In this document: piece after piece, positions 37,001 to 50,104 of the stretch
Position numbering within the stretch: position 1 is the stretch's first letter
Layout of the letters: the number at the start of each line of letters is the position of its first letter
From: Aphelocoma coerulescens
Lineage: Eukaryota; Chordata; Aves; Passeriformes; Corvidae
Assembly (NCBI RefSeq): GCF_041296385.1
Contig: NW_027183517.1
Span: 1 to 64,000, forward strand
Direction of reading: 5' to 3'
Length of the DNA stretch: 64,000 bases
Notes under the pieces: generated by a model
Told to the model about the DNA's origin: nothing
The model's input: only the letters and a program-made list of their open reading frames with translations
The model's database searches: none
Position numbers and translations under genes: made by a program

Positions 37001-38456
37001 GGAGAGAAACACTTGCTGGATGAGCCTTTCGCTGGCCAAGACTTTCAACACAGCACCACCATTCGGGCAAGGAGGAGGAGAAAGGAAGACCACCTTTGCG
37101 TCCTGGCCCGTCCTTCTGTGCGAGACGCCTCTCCGCCTCTTCGCTCCCTGCAAGGCTGTAGTGTGCGCGCCGGCACGCGGAAGCGAGAGGGCAGGTGCAG
37201 AGAGCACCGCGATCTGACGGCGCCGTGCAGGCTGGAAAGGAAAGAGGGCTGCCACTGGAATGTGGTGCAAGTACAGGTTTGCACGCGTCGAGGGTAAGCT
37301 CTGGGTGAGCTTGTTGACCTAAAGCTGTTCTCTGTGCCAGACGTAGCCGAGAATCTTTCCGTTGAGATTCAGGCTACCGCGCAAACAGAATGTGGTGCTA
37401 CCTAGCGCTGCGAGGGAAAGGGCATAGCCCAGGCGTGTTTCGGCAGAAGCAGCAGCACGGAGGGTTTCTCTGCCGGCACCGCGGCTCCCTGTGCGAGAAG
37501 TAGACGACGGCTCGACTCCGGCAGAATGAAAGCGCGACACGGTACGAAGAGCGTAAGAATGAAGGCAGAGCACCGAGCTGCCGTGCGCCATCGCGCAGGC
37601 TGCAAGAGGAAGCGTGCCTGGCCACCGGCTCCTTTGCGGATTCACGTTAGCACTTGAAAACAGAAAGTTCCACTCGCAGCTACTGGTGCTGCTACCTCTT
37701 TCTCTTCCAGCTTTCCCTGGAAAGAACTGTGCCCAGGTTTAGGCTTCAACGCGCCGAGGTAACAGTGGCAGATGCGGCAGAGAATGGAAATACAGCGTGC
37801 AGCGGGCGGTTTCTGGTGCTTTACGGGAGGCAAGGGGAAAGTGCAGCGCAGCAGTGGCTTTTACTTCTGGAGCCTTTTGCTTTGGTAGCAGCAGCTGCTG
37901 CAAGTGGGCAACGGAGCTGCGAGAGTGCATCATGTGACGGCACATCTCTCTGAGAGAGGAGCTTTCGAGCCGCAGCGCGTTGCGCCCGGTTTCAAGGCTA
38001 CTTGGAGGAGTGGGGGGTACTTGAAGAACGCCTTCTTTCTGGGCGCGCCCTACTGGGTGTGCTCAAGCTGCATGGACTCGGCAGCACTGGAGGTGTAAGA
38101 ACCTGTTTCTGGCCAGCTTGTGTGCTGGAGTGCAAGGGCTGCGCCTTCCTTTCTGAAGCAGCCCAGAGCATTCTCAGCGGAACCTGCTTGTGAAGCAGCT
38201 CTCGGCTGGACATTTGCGAGTCTCTCCACTGAAGTGCATGAAGCCGGTGCCCAGCTGCTTCGTCCTTCGCCTTCTGGGCTCTGGACAGAACTGAAGCGCA
38301 GCGATGGCTTGGAGCTTTGCCGCTCTTCAGCGCGAACACTGCACGCAGCCACAGGCTGCTGTGCACGGCTTTTCCTCAGCTCGACGTACCGTCATTCTCT
38401 TGCTGTTTCCCAGCGTCGAAAGTGTCCGTGTAGCTCTCGCTCAGCGAAATGCGTCA
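37001..38456 (+). repeat. Satellite unit 26 (1,456 bp, type e)
   Basis: Alleles C/G/G/G/A/C/T/C plus 1223T/1226C. It differs from unit 23 by 93C and by lacking 753A. It begins the second e-a-f trimer. Confidence 0.95.
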
Positions 38457-39912
38457 GGAGAGAAACACTTGCTGGATGAGCCTTTCGCTGGCCAAGACTT
38501 TCAACACAGCACCACCATTCGGGCAAGGAGGAGGAGAAAGGAAGACCATCTTTGCGTCCTGGCCCGTCCTTCTGTGCGAGACGCCTCTCCGCCTCTTCGC
38601 TCCCTGCAAGGCTGTAGTGTGCGCGCCGGCACGCGGAAGCGAGAGGGCAGGTGCAGAGAGCACCGCGATCTGACGGCGCCGTGCAGGCTGGAAAGGAAAG
38701 AGGGCTGCCACTGGAATGTGGTGCAAGTACAGGTTTGCACGCGTCGAGGGTAAGCTCTGGGTGAGCTTGTTGACCTAAAGCTGTTCTCTGTGCCAGACGT
38801 AGCCGAGAATCTTTCCGTTGAGATTCAGGCTACCGCGCAAACAGAATGTGGTGCTACCTAGCGCTGCGAGGGAAAGGGCATAGCCCAGGCGTGTTTCGGC
38901 AGAAGCAGCAGCACGGAGGGTTTCTCTGCCGGCACCGCGGCTCCCTGTGCGAGAAGTAGACGACGGCTCGACTCCGGCAGAATGAAAGCGCGACACGGTA
39001 CGAAGAGCGTAAGAATGAAGGCAGAGCACCGAGCTGCCGTGCGCCATCGCGCAGGCTGCAAGAGGAAGCGTGCCTGGCCACCGGCTCCTTTGCGGATTCA
39101 CGTTAGCACTTGAAAACAGAAAGTTCCACTCGCAGCTACTGGTGCTGCTACCTCTTTCTCTTCCAGCTTTCCCTGGAAAGAACTGTGCCCAGGTTTAGGC
39201 TTCAACGCGCCGAGGTAACAGTGGCAGATGCGGCAGAGAATGGAAATACAGCGTGCAGCGGGCGGTTTCTGGTGCTTTACGGGAGGCAAGGGGAAAGTGC
39301 AGCGCAGCAGTGGCTTTTACTTCTGGAGCCTTTTGCTTTGGTAGCAGCAGCTGCTGCAAGTGGGCAACGGAGCTGCGAGAGTGCATCATGTGACGGCACA
39401 TCTCTCTGAGAGAGGAGCTTTCGAGCCGCAGCGCGTTGCGCCCGGTTTCAAGGCTACTTGGAGGAGTGGGGGGTACTTGAAGAACGCCTTCTTTCTGGGC
39501 GCGTCCTTCTGGGTGTGCTCAAGCTGCATGGACTAGGCAGCACTGGAGGTGTAAGAACCTGTATCTGGCCAGCTTGTGTGCTGGAGTGCAAGGGCTGCGC
39601 CTTCCTTTCTGAAGCAGCCCAGAGCATTCTCAGCGGAACCTGCTTGTGAAGCAGCTCTCGGCTGGACATTTGCGAGTCGCTGCACTGAAGTGCATGAAGC
39701 CGGTGCCCAGCTGCTTCGTCCTTCGCCTTCTGGGCTCTGGACAGAACTGAAGCGCAGCGATGGCTTGGAGCTTTGCCGCTCTTCAGCGCGAACACTGCAC
39801 GCAGCCACAGGCTGCTGTGCACGGCTTTTCCTCAGCTCGACGTACAGTCATTGTCTTGCTGTTTCCCAGCGTCGAAAGTGTCCGTGTAGCTCTCGCTCAG
39901 CGAAATGCGTCA
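38457..39912 (+). repeat. Satellite unit 27 (1,456 bp, type a)
   Basis: Alleles T/G/G/G/T/A/A/A. It is the middle of the second e-a-f trimer. Confidence 0.95.
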
Positions 39913-41368
39913 GGAGAGAAACACTTGCTGGATGAGCCTTTCGCTGGCCAAGACTTTCAACACAGCACCACCATTCGGGCAAGGAGGAGGAGAAAGGAAG
40001 ACCATCTTTGCGTCCTGGCCCGTCCTTCTGTGCGAGACGCCTCTCCGCCTCTTCGCTCCCTGCAAGGCTGTAGTGTGCGCGCCGGCACGCGGAAGCGAGA
40101 GGGCAGGTGCAGAGAGCACCGCGATCTGACGGCGCCGTGCAGGCTGGAAAGGAAAGAGGGCTGCCACTGGAATGTGGTGCAAGTACAGGTTTGCACGCGT
40201 CGAGGGTAAGCTCTGGGTGAGCTTGTTGACCTAAAGCTGTTCTCTGTGCCAGACGTAGCCGAGAATCTTTCCGTTGAGATTCAGGCTACCGCGCAAACAG
40301 AATGTGGTGCTACCTAGCGCTGCGAGGGAAAGGGCATAGCCCAGGCGTGTTTCGGCAGAAGCAGCAGCACGGAGGGTTTCTCTGCCGGCACCGCGGCTCC
40401 CTGTGCGAGAAGTAGACGACGGCTCGACTCCGGCAGAATGAAAGCGCGACACGGTACGAAGAGCGTAAGAATGAAGGCAGAGCACCGAGCTGCCGTGCGC
40501 CATCGCGCAGGCTGCAAGAGGAAGCGTGCCTGGCCACCGGCTCCTTTGCGGATTCACGTTAGCACTTGAAAACAGAAAGTTCCACTCGCAGCTACTGGTG
40601 CTGCTACCTCTTTCTCTTCCAGCTTTCCCTGGAAAGAACTGTGCCCAGGTTTAGGCTTCAACGCGCCGAGGTAACAGTGGCAGATGCGGCAGAGAATGGA
40701 AATACAGCGTGCAGCGGGCGGTTTCTGGTGCTTTACGGGAGGCAAGGGGAAAGTGCAGCGCAGCAGTGGCTTTTACTTCTGGAGCCTTTTGCTTTGGTAG
40801 CAGCAGCTGCTGCAAGTGGGCAACGGAGCTGCGAGAGTGCATCATGTGACGGCACATCTCTCTGAGAGAGGAGCTTTCGAGCCGCAGCGCGTTGCGCCCG
40901 GTTTCAAGGCTACTTGGAGGAGTGGGGGGTACTTGAAGAACGCCTTCTTTCTGGGCGCGTCCTTCTGGGTGTGCTCAAGCTGCATGGACTCGGCAGCACT
41001 GGAGGTGTAAGAACCTGTTTCTGGCCAGCTTGTGTGCTGGAGTGCAAGGGCTGCGCCTTCCTTTCTGAAGCAGCCCAGAGCATTCTCAGCGGAACCTGCT
41101 TGTGAAGCAGCTCTCGGCTGGACATTTGCGAGTCGCTGCACTGAAGTGCATGAAGCCGGTGCCCAGCTGCTTCGTCCTTCGCTTTCTGGGCTCTGGACAG
41201 AACTGAAGCGCAGCGATGGCTTGGAGCTTTGCCGCTCTTCAGCGCGAACACTGCACGCAGCCACAGGCTGCTGTGCACGGCTTTTCCTCAGCTCGACGTA
41301 CAGTCATTGTCTTGCTGTTTCCCAGCGTCGAAAGTGTCCGTGTAGCTCTCGCTCAGCGAAATGCGTCA
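39913..41368 (+). repeat. Satellite unit 28 (1,456 bp, type f, recombinant)
   Basis: Alleles T/G/G/G/T/C/T/A with 1271T (at 41183) and 1333C. Its string is the same as unit 25, 4,368 bp upstream, so it was probably copied with the trimer rather than formed again. Confidence 0.95.
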
Positions 41369-42824
41369 GGAGAGAAACACTTGCTGGATGAGCCTTTCGC
41401 TGGCCAAGACTTTCAACACAGCACCACCATTCGGGCAAGGAGGAGGAGAAAGGAAGACCACCTTTGCGTCCTGGCCCGTCCTTCTGTGCGAGACGCCTCT
41501 CCGCCTCTTCGCTCCCTGCAAGGCTGTAGTGTGCGCGCCGGCACGCGGAAGCGAGAGGGCAGGTGCAGAGAGCACCGCGATCTGACGGCGCCGTGCAGGC
41601 TGGAAAGGAAAGAGGGCTGCCACTGGAATGTGGTGCAAGTACAGGTTTGCACGCGTCGAGGGTAAGCTCTGGGTGAGCTTGTTGACCTAAAGCTGTTCTC
41701 TGTGCCAGACGTAGCCGAGAATCTTTCCGTTGAGATTCAGGCTACCGCGCAAACAGAATGTGGTGCTACCTAGCGCTGCGAGGGAAAGGGCATAGCCCAG
41801 GCGTGTTTCGGCAGAAGCAGCAGCACGGAGGGTTTCTCTGCCGGCACCGCGGCTCCCTGTGCGAGAAGTAGACGACGGCTCGACTCCGGCAGAATGAAAG
41901 CGCGACACGGTACGAAGAGCGTAAGAATGAAGGCAGAGCACCGAGCTGCCGTGCGCCATCGCGCAGGCTGCAAGAGGAAGCGTGCCTGGCCACCGGCTCC
42001 TTTGCGGATTCACGTTAGCACTTGAAAACAGAAAGTTCCACTCGCAGCTACTGGTGCTGCTACCTCTTTCTCTTCCAGCTTTCCCTGGAAAGAACTGTGC
42101 CCAGGTTTAGGCTTCAACGCGCCGAGGTAACAGTGGCAGATGCGGCAGAGAATGGAAATACAGCGTGCAGCGGGCGGTTTCTGGTGCTTTACGGGAGGCA
42201 AGGGGAAAGTGCAGCGCAGCAGTGGCTTTTACTTCTGGAGCCTTTTGCTTTGGTAGCAGCAGCTGCTGCAAGTGGGCAACGGAGCTGCGAGAGTGCATCA
42301 TGTGACGGCACATCTCTCTGAGAGAGGAGCTTTCGAGCCGCAGCGCGTTGCGCCCGGTTTCAAGGCTACTTGGAGGAGTGGGGGGTACTTGAAGAACGCC
42401 TTCTTTCTGGGCGCGTCCTTCTGGGTGTGCTCAAGCTGCATGGACTCGGCAGCACTGGAGGTGTAAGAACCTGTATCTGGCCAGCTTGTGTGCTGGAGTG
42501 CAAGGGCTGCGCCTTCCTTTCTGAAGCAGCCCAGAGCATTCTCAGCGGAACCTGCTTGTGAAGCAGCTCTCGGCTGGACATTTGCGAGTCGCTGCACTGA
42601 AGTGCATGAAGCCGGTGCCCAGCTGCTTCGTCCTTCGCCTTCTGGGCTCTGGACAGAACTGAAGCGCAGCGATGGCTTGGAGCTTTGCCGCTCTTCAGCG
42701 CGAACACTGCACGCAGCCACAGGCTGCTGTGCACGGCTTTTCCTCAGCTCGACGTACAGTCATTGTCTTGCTGTTTCCCAGCGTCGAAAGTGTCCGTGTA
42801 GCTCTCGCTCAGCGAAATGCGTCA
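41369..42824 (+). repeat. Satellite unit 29 (1,456 bp, type g)
   Basis: Alleles C/G/G/G/T/C/A/A. It combines 1079C (as in type b) with 1107A (as in type a), a rare pairing also seen in units 34 and 40, which have 93T instead. Confidence 0.95.
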
Positions 42825-44280
42825 GGAGAGAAACACTTGCTGGATGAGCCTTTCGCTGGCCAAGACTTTCAACACAGCACCACCATTCGGGCAAGGAGGA
42901 GGAGAAAGGAAGACCACCTTTGCGTCCTGGCCCGTCCTTCTGTGCGAGACGCCTCTCCGCCTCTTCGCTCCCTGCAAGGCTGTAGTGTGCGCGCCGGCAC
43001 GCGGAAGCGAGAGGGCAGGTGCAGAGAGCACCGCGATCTGACGGCGCCGTGCAGGCTGGAAAGGAAAGAGGGCTGCCACTGGAATGTGGTGCAAGTACAG
43101 GTTTGCACGCGTCGAGGGTAAGCTCTGGGTGAGCTTGTTGACCTAAAGCTGTTCTCTGTGCCAGACGTAGCCGAGAATCTTTCCGTTGAGATTCAGGCTA
43201 CCGCGCAAACAGAATGTGGTGCTACCTAGCGCTGCGAGGGAAAGGGCATAGCCCAGGCGTGTTTCGGCAGAAGCAGCAGCACGGAGGGTTTCTCTGCCGG
43301 CACCGCGGCTCCCTGTGCGAGAAGTAGACGACGGCTCGACTCCGGCAGAATGAAAGCGCGACACGGTACGAAGAGCGTAAGAATGAAGGCAGAGCACCGA
43401 GCTGCCGTGCGCCATCGCGCAGGCTGCAAGAGGAAGCGTGCCTGGCCACCGGCTCCTTTGCGGATTCACGTTAGCACTTGAAAACAGAAAGTTCCACTCG
43501 CAGCTACTGGTGCTGCTACCTCTTTCTCTTCCAGCTTTCCCTGGAAAGAACTGTGCCCAGGTTTAGGCTTCAACGCGCCGAGGTAACAGTGGCAGATGCG
43601 GCAGAGAATGGAAATACAGCGTGCAGCGGGCGGTTTCTGGTGCTTTACGGGAGGCAAGGGGAAAGTGCAGCGCAGCAGTGGCTTTTACTTCTGGAGCCTT
43701 TTGCTTTGGTAGCAGCAGCTGCTGCAAGTGGGCAACGGAGCTGCGAGAGTGCATCATGTGACGGCACATCTCTCTGAGAGAGGAGCTTTCGAGCCGCAGC
43801 GCGTTGCGCCCGGTTTCAAGGCTACTTGGAGGAGTGGGGGGTACTTGAAGAACGCCTTCTTTCTGGGCGCGTCCTTCTGGGTGTGCTCAAGCTGCATGGA
43901 CTAGGCAGCACTGGAGGTGTAAGAACCTGTATCTGGCCAGCTTGTGTGCTGGAGTGCAAGGGCTGCGCCTTCCTTTCTGAAGCAGCCCAGAGCATTCTCA
44001 GCGGAACCTGCTTGTGAAGCAGCTCTCGGCTGGACATTTGCGAGTCGCTGCACTGAAGTGCATGAAGCCGGTGCCCAGCTGCTTCGTCCTTCGCCTTCTG
44101 GGCTCTGGACAGAACTGAAGCGCAGCGATGGCTTGGAGCTTTGCCGCTCTTCAGCGCGAACACTGCACGCAGCCACAGGCTGCTGTGCACGGCTTTTCCT
44201 CAGCTCGACGTACAGTCATTGTCTTGCTGTTTCCCAGCGTCGAAAGTGTCCGTGTAGCTCTCGCTCAGCGAAATGCGTCA
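42825..44280 (+). repeat. Satellite unit 30 (1,456 bp, type a with 93C)
   Basis: Alleles C/G/G/G/T/A/A/A. The only other type a unit with 93C is unit 41; both follow a type g unit. Confidence 0.95.
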
Positions 44281-45736
44281 GGAGAGAAACACTTGCTGGA
44301 TGAGCCTTTCGCTGGCCAAGACTTTCAACACAGCACCACCATTCGGGCAAGGAGGAGGAGAAAGGAAGACCATCTTTGCGTCCTGGCCCGTCCTTCTGTG
44401 CGAGACGCCTCTCCGCCTCTTCGCTCCCTGCAAGGCTGTAGTGTGCGCGCCGGCACGCGGAAGCGAGAGGGCAGGTGCAGAGAGCACCGCGATCTGACGG
44501 CGCCGTGCAGGCTGGAAAGGAAAGAGGGCTGCCACTGGAATGTGGTGCAAGTACAGGTTTGCACGCGTCGAGGGTAAGCTCTGGGTGAGCTTGTTGACCT
44601 AAAGCTGTTCTCTGTGCCAGACGTAGCCGAGAATCTTTCCGTTGAGATTCAGGCTACCGCGCAAACAGAATGTGGTGCTACCTAGCGCTGCGAGGGAAAG
44701 GGCATAGCCCAGGCGTGTTTCGGCAGAAGCAGCAGCACGGAGGGTTTCTCTGCCGGCACCGCGGCTCCCTGTGCGAGAAGTAGACGACGGCTCGACTCCG
44801 GCAGAATGAAAGCGCGACACGGTACGAAGAGCGTAAGAATGAAGGCAGAGCACCGAGCTGCCGTGCGCCATCGCGCAGGCTGCAAGAGGAAGCGTGCCTG
44901 GCCACCGGCTCCTTTGCGGATTCACGTTAGCACTTGAAAACAGAAAGTTCCACTCGCAGCTACTGGTGCTGCTACCTCTTTCTCTTCCAGCTTTCCCTGG
45001 AAAGAACTGTGCCCAGGTTTAGGCTTCAACGCGCCGAGGTAACAGTGGCAGATGCGGCAGAGAATGGAAATACAGCGTGCAGCGGGCGGTTTCTGGTGCT
45101 TTACGGGAGGCAAGGGGAAAGTGCAGCGCAGCAGTGGCTTTTACTTCTGGAGCCTTTTGCTTTGGTAGCAGCAGCTGCTGCAAGTGGGCAACGGAGCTGC
45201 GAGAGTGCATCATGTGACGGCACATCTCTCTGAGAGAGGAGCTTTCGAGCCGCAGCGCGTTGCGCCCGGTTTCAAGGCTACTTGGAGGAGTGGGGGGTAC
45301 TTGAAGAACGCCTTCTTTCTGGGCGCGTCCTTCTGGGTGTGCTCAAGCTGCATGGACTAGGCAGCACTGGAGGTGTAAGAACCTGTATCTGGCCAGCTTG
45401 TGTGCTGGAGTGCAAGGGCTGCGCCTTCCTTTCTGAAGCAGCCCAGAGCATTCTCAGCGGAACCTGCTTGTGAAGCAGCTCTCGGCTGGACATTTGCGAG
45501 TCGCTGCACTGAAGTGCATGAAGCCGGTGCCCAGCTGCTTCGTCCTTCGCCTTCTGGGCTCTGGACAGAACTGAAGCGCAGCGATGGCTTGGAGCTTTGC
45601 CGCTCTTCAGCGCGAACACTGCACGCAGCCACAGGCTGCTGTGCACGGCTTTTCCTCAGCTCGACGTACAGTCATTGTCTTGCTGTTTCCCAGCGTCGAA
45701 AGTGTCCGTGTAGCTCTCGCTCAGCGAAATGCGTCA
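44281..45736 (+). repeat. Satellite unit 31 (1,456 bp, type a)
   Basis: Alleles T/G/G/G/T/A/A/A. With unit 30 it forms one of only two places (the other is units 7-8) where two 1052T,1079A,1107A units are adjacent. Confidence 0.95.
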
Positions 45737-47192
45737 GGAGAGAAACACTTGCTGGATGAGCCTTTCGCTGGCCAAGACTTTCAACACAGCACCACCATTC
45801 GGGCAAGGAGGAGGAGAAAGGAAGACCATCTTTGCGTCCTGGCCCGTCCTTCTGTGCGAGACGCCTCTCCGCCTCTTCGCTCCCTGCAAGGCTGTAGTGT
45901 GCGCGCCGGCACGCGGAAGCGAGAGGGCAGGTGCAGAGAGCACCGCGATCTGACGGCGCCGTGCAGGCTGGAAAGGAAAGAGGGCTGCCACTGGAATGTG
46001 GTGCAAGTACAGGTTTGCACGCGTCGAGGGTAAGCTCTGGGTGAGCTTGTTGACCTAAAGCTGTTCTCTGTGCCAGACGTAGCCGAGAATCTTTCCGTTG
46101 AGATTCAGGCTACCGCGCAAACAGAATGTGGTGCTACCTAGCGCTGCGAGGGAAAGGGCATAGCCCAGGCGTGTTTCGGCAGAAGCAGCAGCACGGAGGG
46201 TTTCTCTGCCGGCACCGCGGCTCCCTGTGCGAGAAGTAGACGACGGCTCGACTCCGGCAGAATGAAAGCGCGACACGGTACGAAGAGCGTAAGAATGAAG
46301 GCAGAGCACCGAGCTGCCGTGCGCCATCGCGCAGGCTGCAAGAGGAAGCGTGCCTGGCCACCGGCTCCTTTGCGGATTCACGTTAGCACTTGAAAACAGA
46401 AAGTTCCACTCGCAGCTACTGGTGCTGCTACCTCTTTCTCTTCCAGCTTTCCCTGGAAAGAACTGTGCCCAGGTTTAGGCTTCAACGCGCCGAGGTAACA
46501 GTGGCAGATGCGGCAGAGAATGGAAATACAGCGTGCAGCGGGCGGTTTCTGGTGCTTTACGGGAGGCAAGGGGAAAGTGCAGCGCAGCAGTGGCTTTTAC
46601 TTCTGGAGCCTTTTGCTTTGGTAGCAGCAGCTGCTGCAAGTGGGCAACGGAGCTGCGAGAGTGCATCATGTGACGGCACATCTCTCTGAGAGAGGAGCTT
46701 TCGAGCCGCAGCGCGTTGCGCCCGGTTTCAAGGCTACTTGGAGGAGTGGGGGGTACTTGAAGAACGCCTTCTTTCTGGGCGCGCCCTACTGGGTGTGCTC
46801 AAGCTGCATGGACTCGGCAGCACTGGAGGTGTAAGAACCTGTTTCTGGCCAGCTTGTGTGCTGGAGTGCAAGGGCTGCGCCTTCCTTTCTGAAGCAGCCC
46901 AGAGCATTCTCAGCGGAACCTGCTTGTGAAGCAGCTCTCGGCTGGACATTTGCGAGTCGCTGCACTGAAGTGCATGAAGCCGGTGCCCAGCTGCTTCGTC
47001 CTTCGCCTTCTGGGCTCTGGACAGAACTGAAGCGCAGCGATGGCTTGGAGCTTTGCCGCTCTTCAGCGCGAACACTGCACGCAGCCACAGGCTGCTGTGC
47101 ACGGCTTTTCCTCAGCTCGACGTACAGTCATTGTCTTGCTGTTTCCCAGCGTCGAAAGTGTCCGTGTAGCTCTCGCTCAGCGAAATGCGTCA
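45737..47192 (+). repeat. Satellite unit 32 (1,456 bp, type c)
   Basis: Alleles T/G/G/G/A/C/T/A. It begins a c-d-g block repeated at units 38-40. Confidence 0.95.
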
Positions 47193-48648
47193 GGAGAGAA
47201 ACACTTGCTGGATGAGCCTTTCGCTGGCCAAGACTTTCAACACAGCACCACCATTCGGGCAAGGAGGAGGAGAAAGGAAGACCACCTTTGCGTCCTGGCC
47301 CGTCCTTCTGTGCGAGACGCCTCTCCGCCTCTTCGCTCCCTGCAAGGCTGTAGTGTGCGCGCCGGCACGCGGAAGCGAGAGGGCAGGTGCAGAGAGCACC
47401 GCGATCTGACGGCGCCGTGCAGGCTGGAAAGGAAAGAGGGCTGCCACTGGAATGTGGTGCAAGTACAGGTTTGCACGCGTCGAGGGTAAGCTCTGGGTGA
47501 GCTTGTTGACCTAAAGCTGTTCTCTGTGCCAGACGTAGCCGAGAATCTTTCCGTTGAGATTCAGGCTACCGCGCAAACAGAATGTGGTGCTACCTAGCGC
47601 TGCGAGGGAAAGTGCATAGCCCAGGCGTGTTTCGGCAGAAGCAGCAGCACGGAGGGTTTCTCTGCCGGCACCGCGGCTCCCTGTGCGAGAAGTAGACGAC
47701 GGCTCGACTCCGGCAGAATGAAAGCGCGACACGGTACGAAGAGCGTAAGAATGAAGGCAGAGCACCGAGCTGCCGTGCGCCATCGCGCAGGCTGCAAGAG
47801 GAAGCATGCCTGGCCACCGGCTCCTTTGCGGATTCACGTTAGCACTTGAAAACAGAAAGTTCCACTCGCAGCTACTGGTGCTGCTACCTCTTTCTCTTCC
47901 AGCTTTCCCTGGAAAGAACTGTGCCCAGGTTTAGGCTTCAACGCGCCGAGGTAACAGTGGCAGATGCGGCAGAGAATGGAAATACAGCGTGCAGCGGGCG
48001 GTTTCTGGTGCTTTACGGGAGGCAAGGGGAAAGTGCAGCGCAGCAGTGGCTTTTACTTCTGGAGCCTTTTGCTTTGGTAGCAGCAGCTGCTGCAAGTGGG
48101 CAACGGAGCTGCGAGAGTGCATCATGTGACGGCACATCTCTCTGAGAGAGGAGCTTTCGAGCCGCAGCGCGTTGCGCCCGGTTTCAAGGCTACTTGGAGG
48201 AGTGGGGGGTACTTGAAGAACGCCTTCTTTCTGGGCGCGCCCTACTGGGTGTGCTCAAGCTGCATGGACTCGGCAGCACTGGAGGTGTAAGAACCTGTTT
48301 CTGGCCAGCTTGTGTGCTGGAGTGCAAGGACTGCGCCTTCCTTTCTGAAGCAGCCCAGAGCATTCTCAGCGGAACCTGCTTGTGAAGCAGCTCTCGGCTG
48401 GACATTTGCGAGTCGCTGCACTGAAGTGCATGAAGCCGGTGCCCAGCTGCTTCGTCCTTCGCCTTCTGGGCTCTGGACAGAACTGAAGCGCAGCGATGGC
48501 TTGGAGCTTTGCCGCTCTTCAGCGCGAACACTGCACGCAGCCACAGGCTGCTGTGCACGGCTTTTCCTCAGCTCGACGTACCGTCATTCTCTTGCTGTTT
48601 CCCAGCGTCGAAAGTGTCCGTGTAGCTCTCGCTCAGCGAAATGCGTCA
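47193..48648 (+). repeat. Satellite unit 33 (1,456 bp, type d with 1138A)
   Basis: Alleles C/G/T/A/A/C/T/C plus 1138A at 48330. It is the middle of the first c-d-g block. Confidence 0.95.
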
Positions 48649-50104
48649 GGAGAGAAACACTTGCTGGATGAGCCTTTCGCTGGCCAAGACTTTCAACACA
48701 GCACCACCATTCGGGCAAGGAGGAGGAGAAAGGAAGACCATCTTTGCGTCCTGGCCCGTCCTTCTGTGCGAGACGCCTCTCCGCCTCTTCGCTCCCTGCA
48801 AGGCTGTAGTGTGCGCGCCGGCACGCGGAAGCGAGAGGGCAGGTGCAGAGAGCACCGCGATCTGACGGCGCCGTGCAGGCTGGAAAGGAAAGAGGGCTGC
48901 CACTGGAATGTGGTGCAAGTACAGGTTTGCACGCGTCGAGGGTAAGCTCTGGGTGAGCTTGTTGACCTAAAGCTGTTCTCTGTGCCAGACGTAGCCGAGA
49001 ATCTTTCCGTTGAGATTCAGGCTACCGCGCAAACAGAATGTGGTGCTACCTAGCGCTGCGAGGGAAAGGGCATAGCCCAGGCGTGTTTCGGCAGAAGCAG
49101 CAGCACGGAGGGTTTCTCTGCCGGCACCGCGGCTCCCTGTGCGAGAAGTAGACGACGGCTCGACTCCGGCAGAATGAAAGCGCGACACGGTACGAAGAGC
49201 GTAAGAATGAAGGCAGAGCACCGAGCTGCCGTGCGCCATCGCGCAGGCTGCAAGAGGAAGCGTGCCTGGCCACCGGCTCCTTTGCGGATTCACGTTAGCA
49301 CTTGAAAACAGAAAGTTCCACTCGCAGCTACTGGTGCTGCTACCTCTTTCTCTTCCAGCTTTCCCTGGAAAGAACTGTGCCCAGGTTTAGGCTTCAACGC
49401 GCCGAGGTAACAGTGGCAGATGCGGCAGAGAATGGAAATACAGCGTGCAGCGGGCGGTTTCTGGTGCTTTACGGGAGGCAAGGGGAAAGTGCAGCGCAGC
49501 AGTGGCTTTTACTTCTGGAGCCTTTTGCTTTGGTAGCAGCAGCTGCTGCAAGTGGGCAACGGAGCTGCGAGAGTGCATCATGTGACGGCACATCTCTCTG
49601 AGAGAGGAGCTTTCGAGCCGCAGCGCGTTGCGCCCGGTTTCAAGGCTACTTGGAGGAGTGGGGGGTACTTGAAGAACGCCTTCTTTCTGGGCGCGTCCTT
49701 CTGGGTGTGCTCAAGCTGCATGGACTCGGCAGCACTGGAGGTGTAAGAACCTGTATCTGGCCAGCTTGTGTGCTGGAGTGCAAGGGCTGCGCCTTCCTTT
49801 CTGAAGCAGCCCAGAGCATTCTCAGCGGAACCTGCTTGTGAAGCAGCTCTCGGCTGGACATTTGCGAGTCGCTGCACTGAAGTGCATGAAGCCGGTGCCC
49901 AGCTGCTTCGTCCTTCGCCTTCTGGGCTCTGGACAGAACTGAAGCGCAGCGATGGCTTGGAGCTTTGCCGCTCTTCAGCGCGAACACTGCACGCAGCCAC
50001 AGGCTGCTGTGCACGGCTTTTCCTCAGCTCGACGTACAGTCATTGTCTTGCTGTTTCCCAGCGTCGAAAGTGTCCGTGTAGCTCTCGCTCAGCGAAATGC
50101 GTCA
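48649..50104 (+). repeat. Satellite unit 34 (1,456 bp, type g)
   Basis: Alleles T/G/G/G/T/C/A/A. It ends the first c-d-g block and is followed by a unit that starts with 93C, as is its partner unit 40. Confidence 0.95.
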
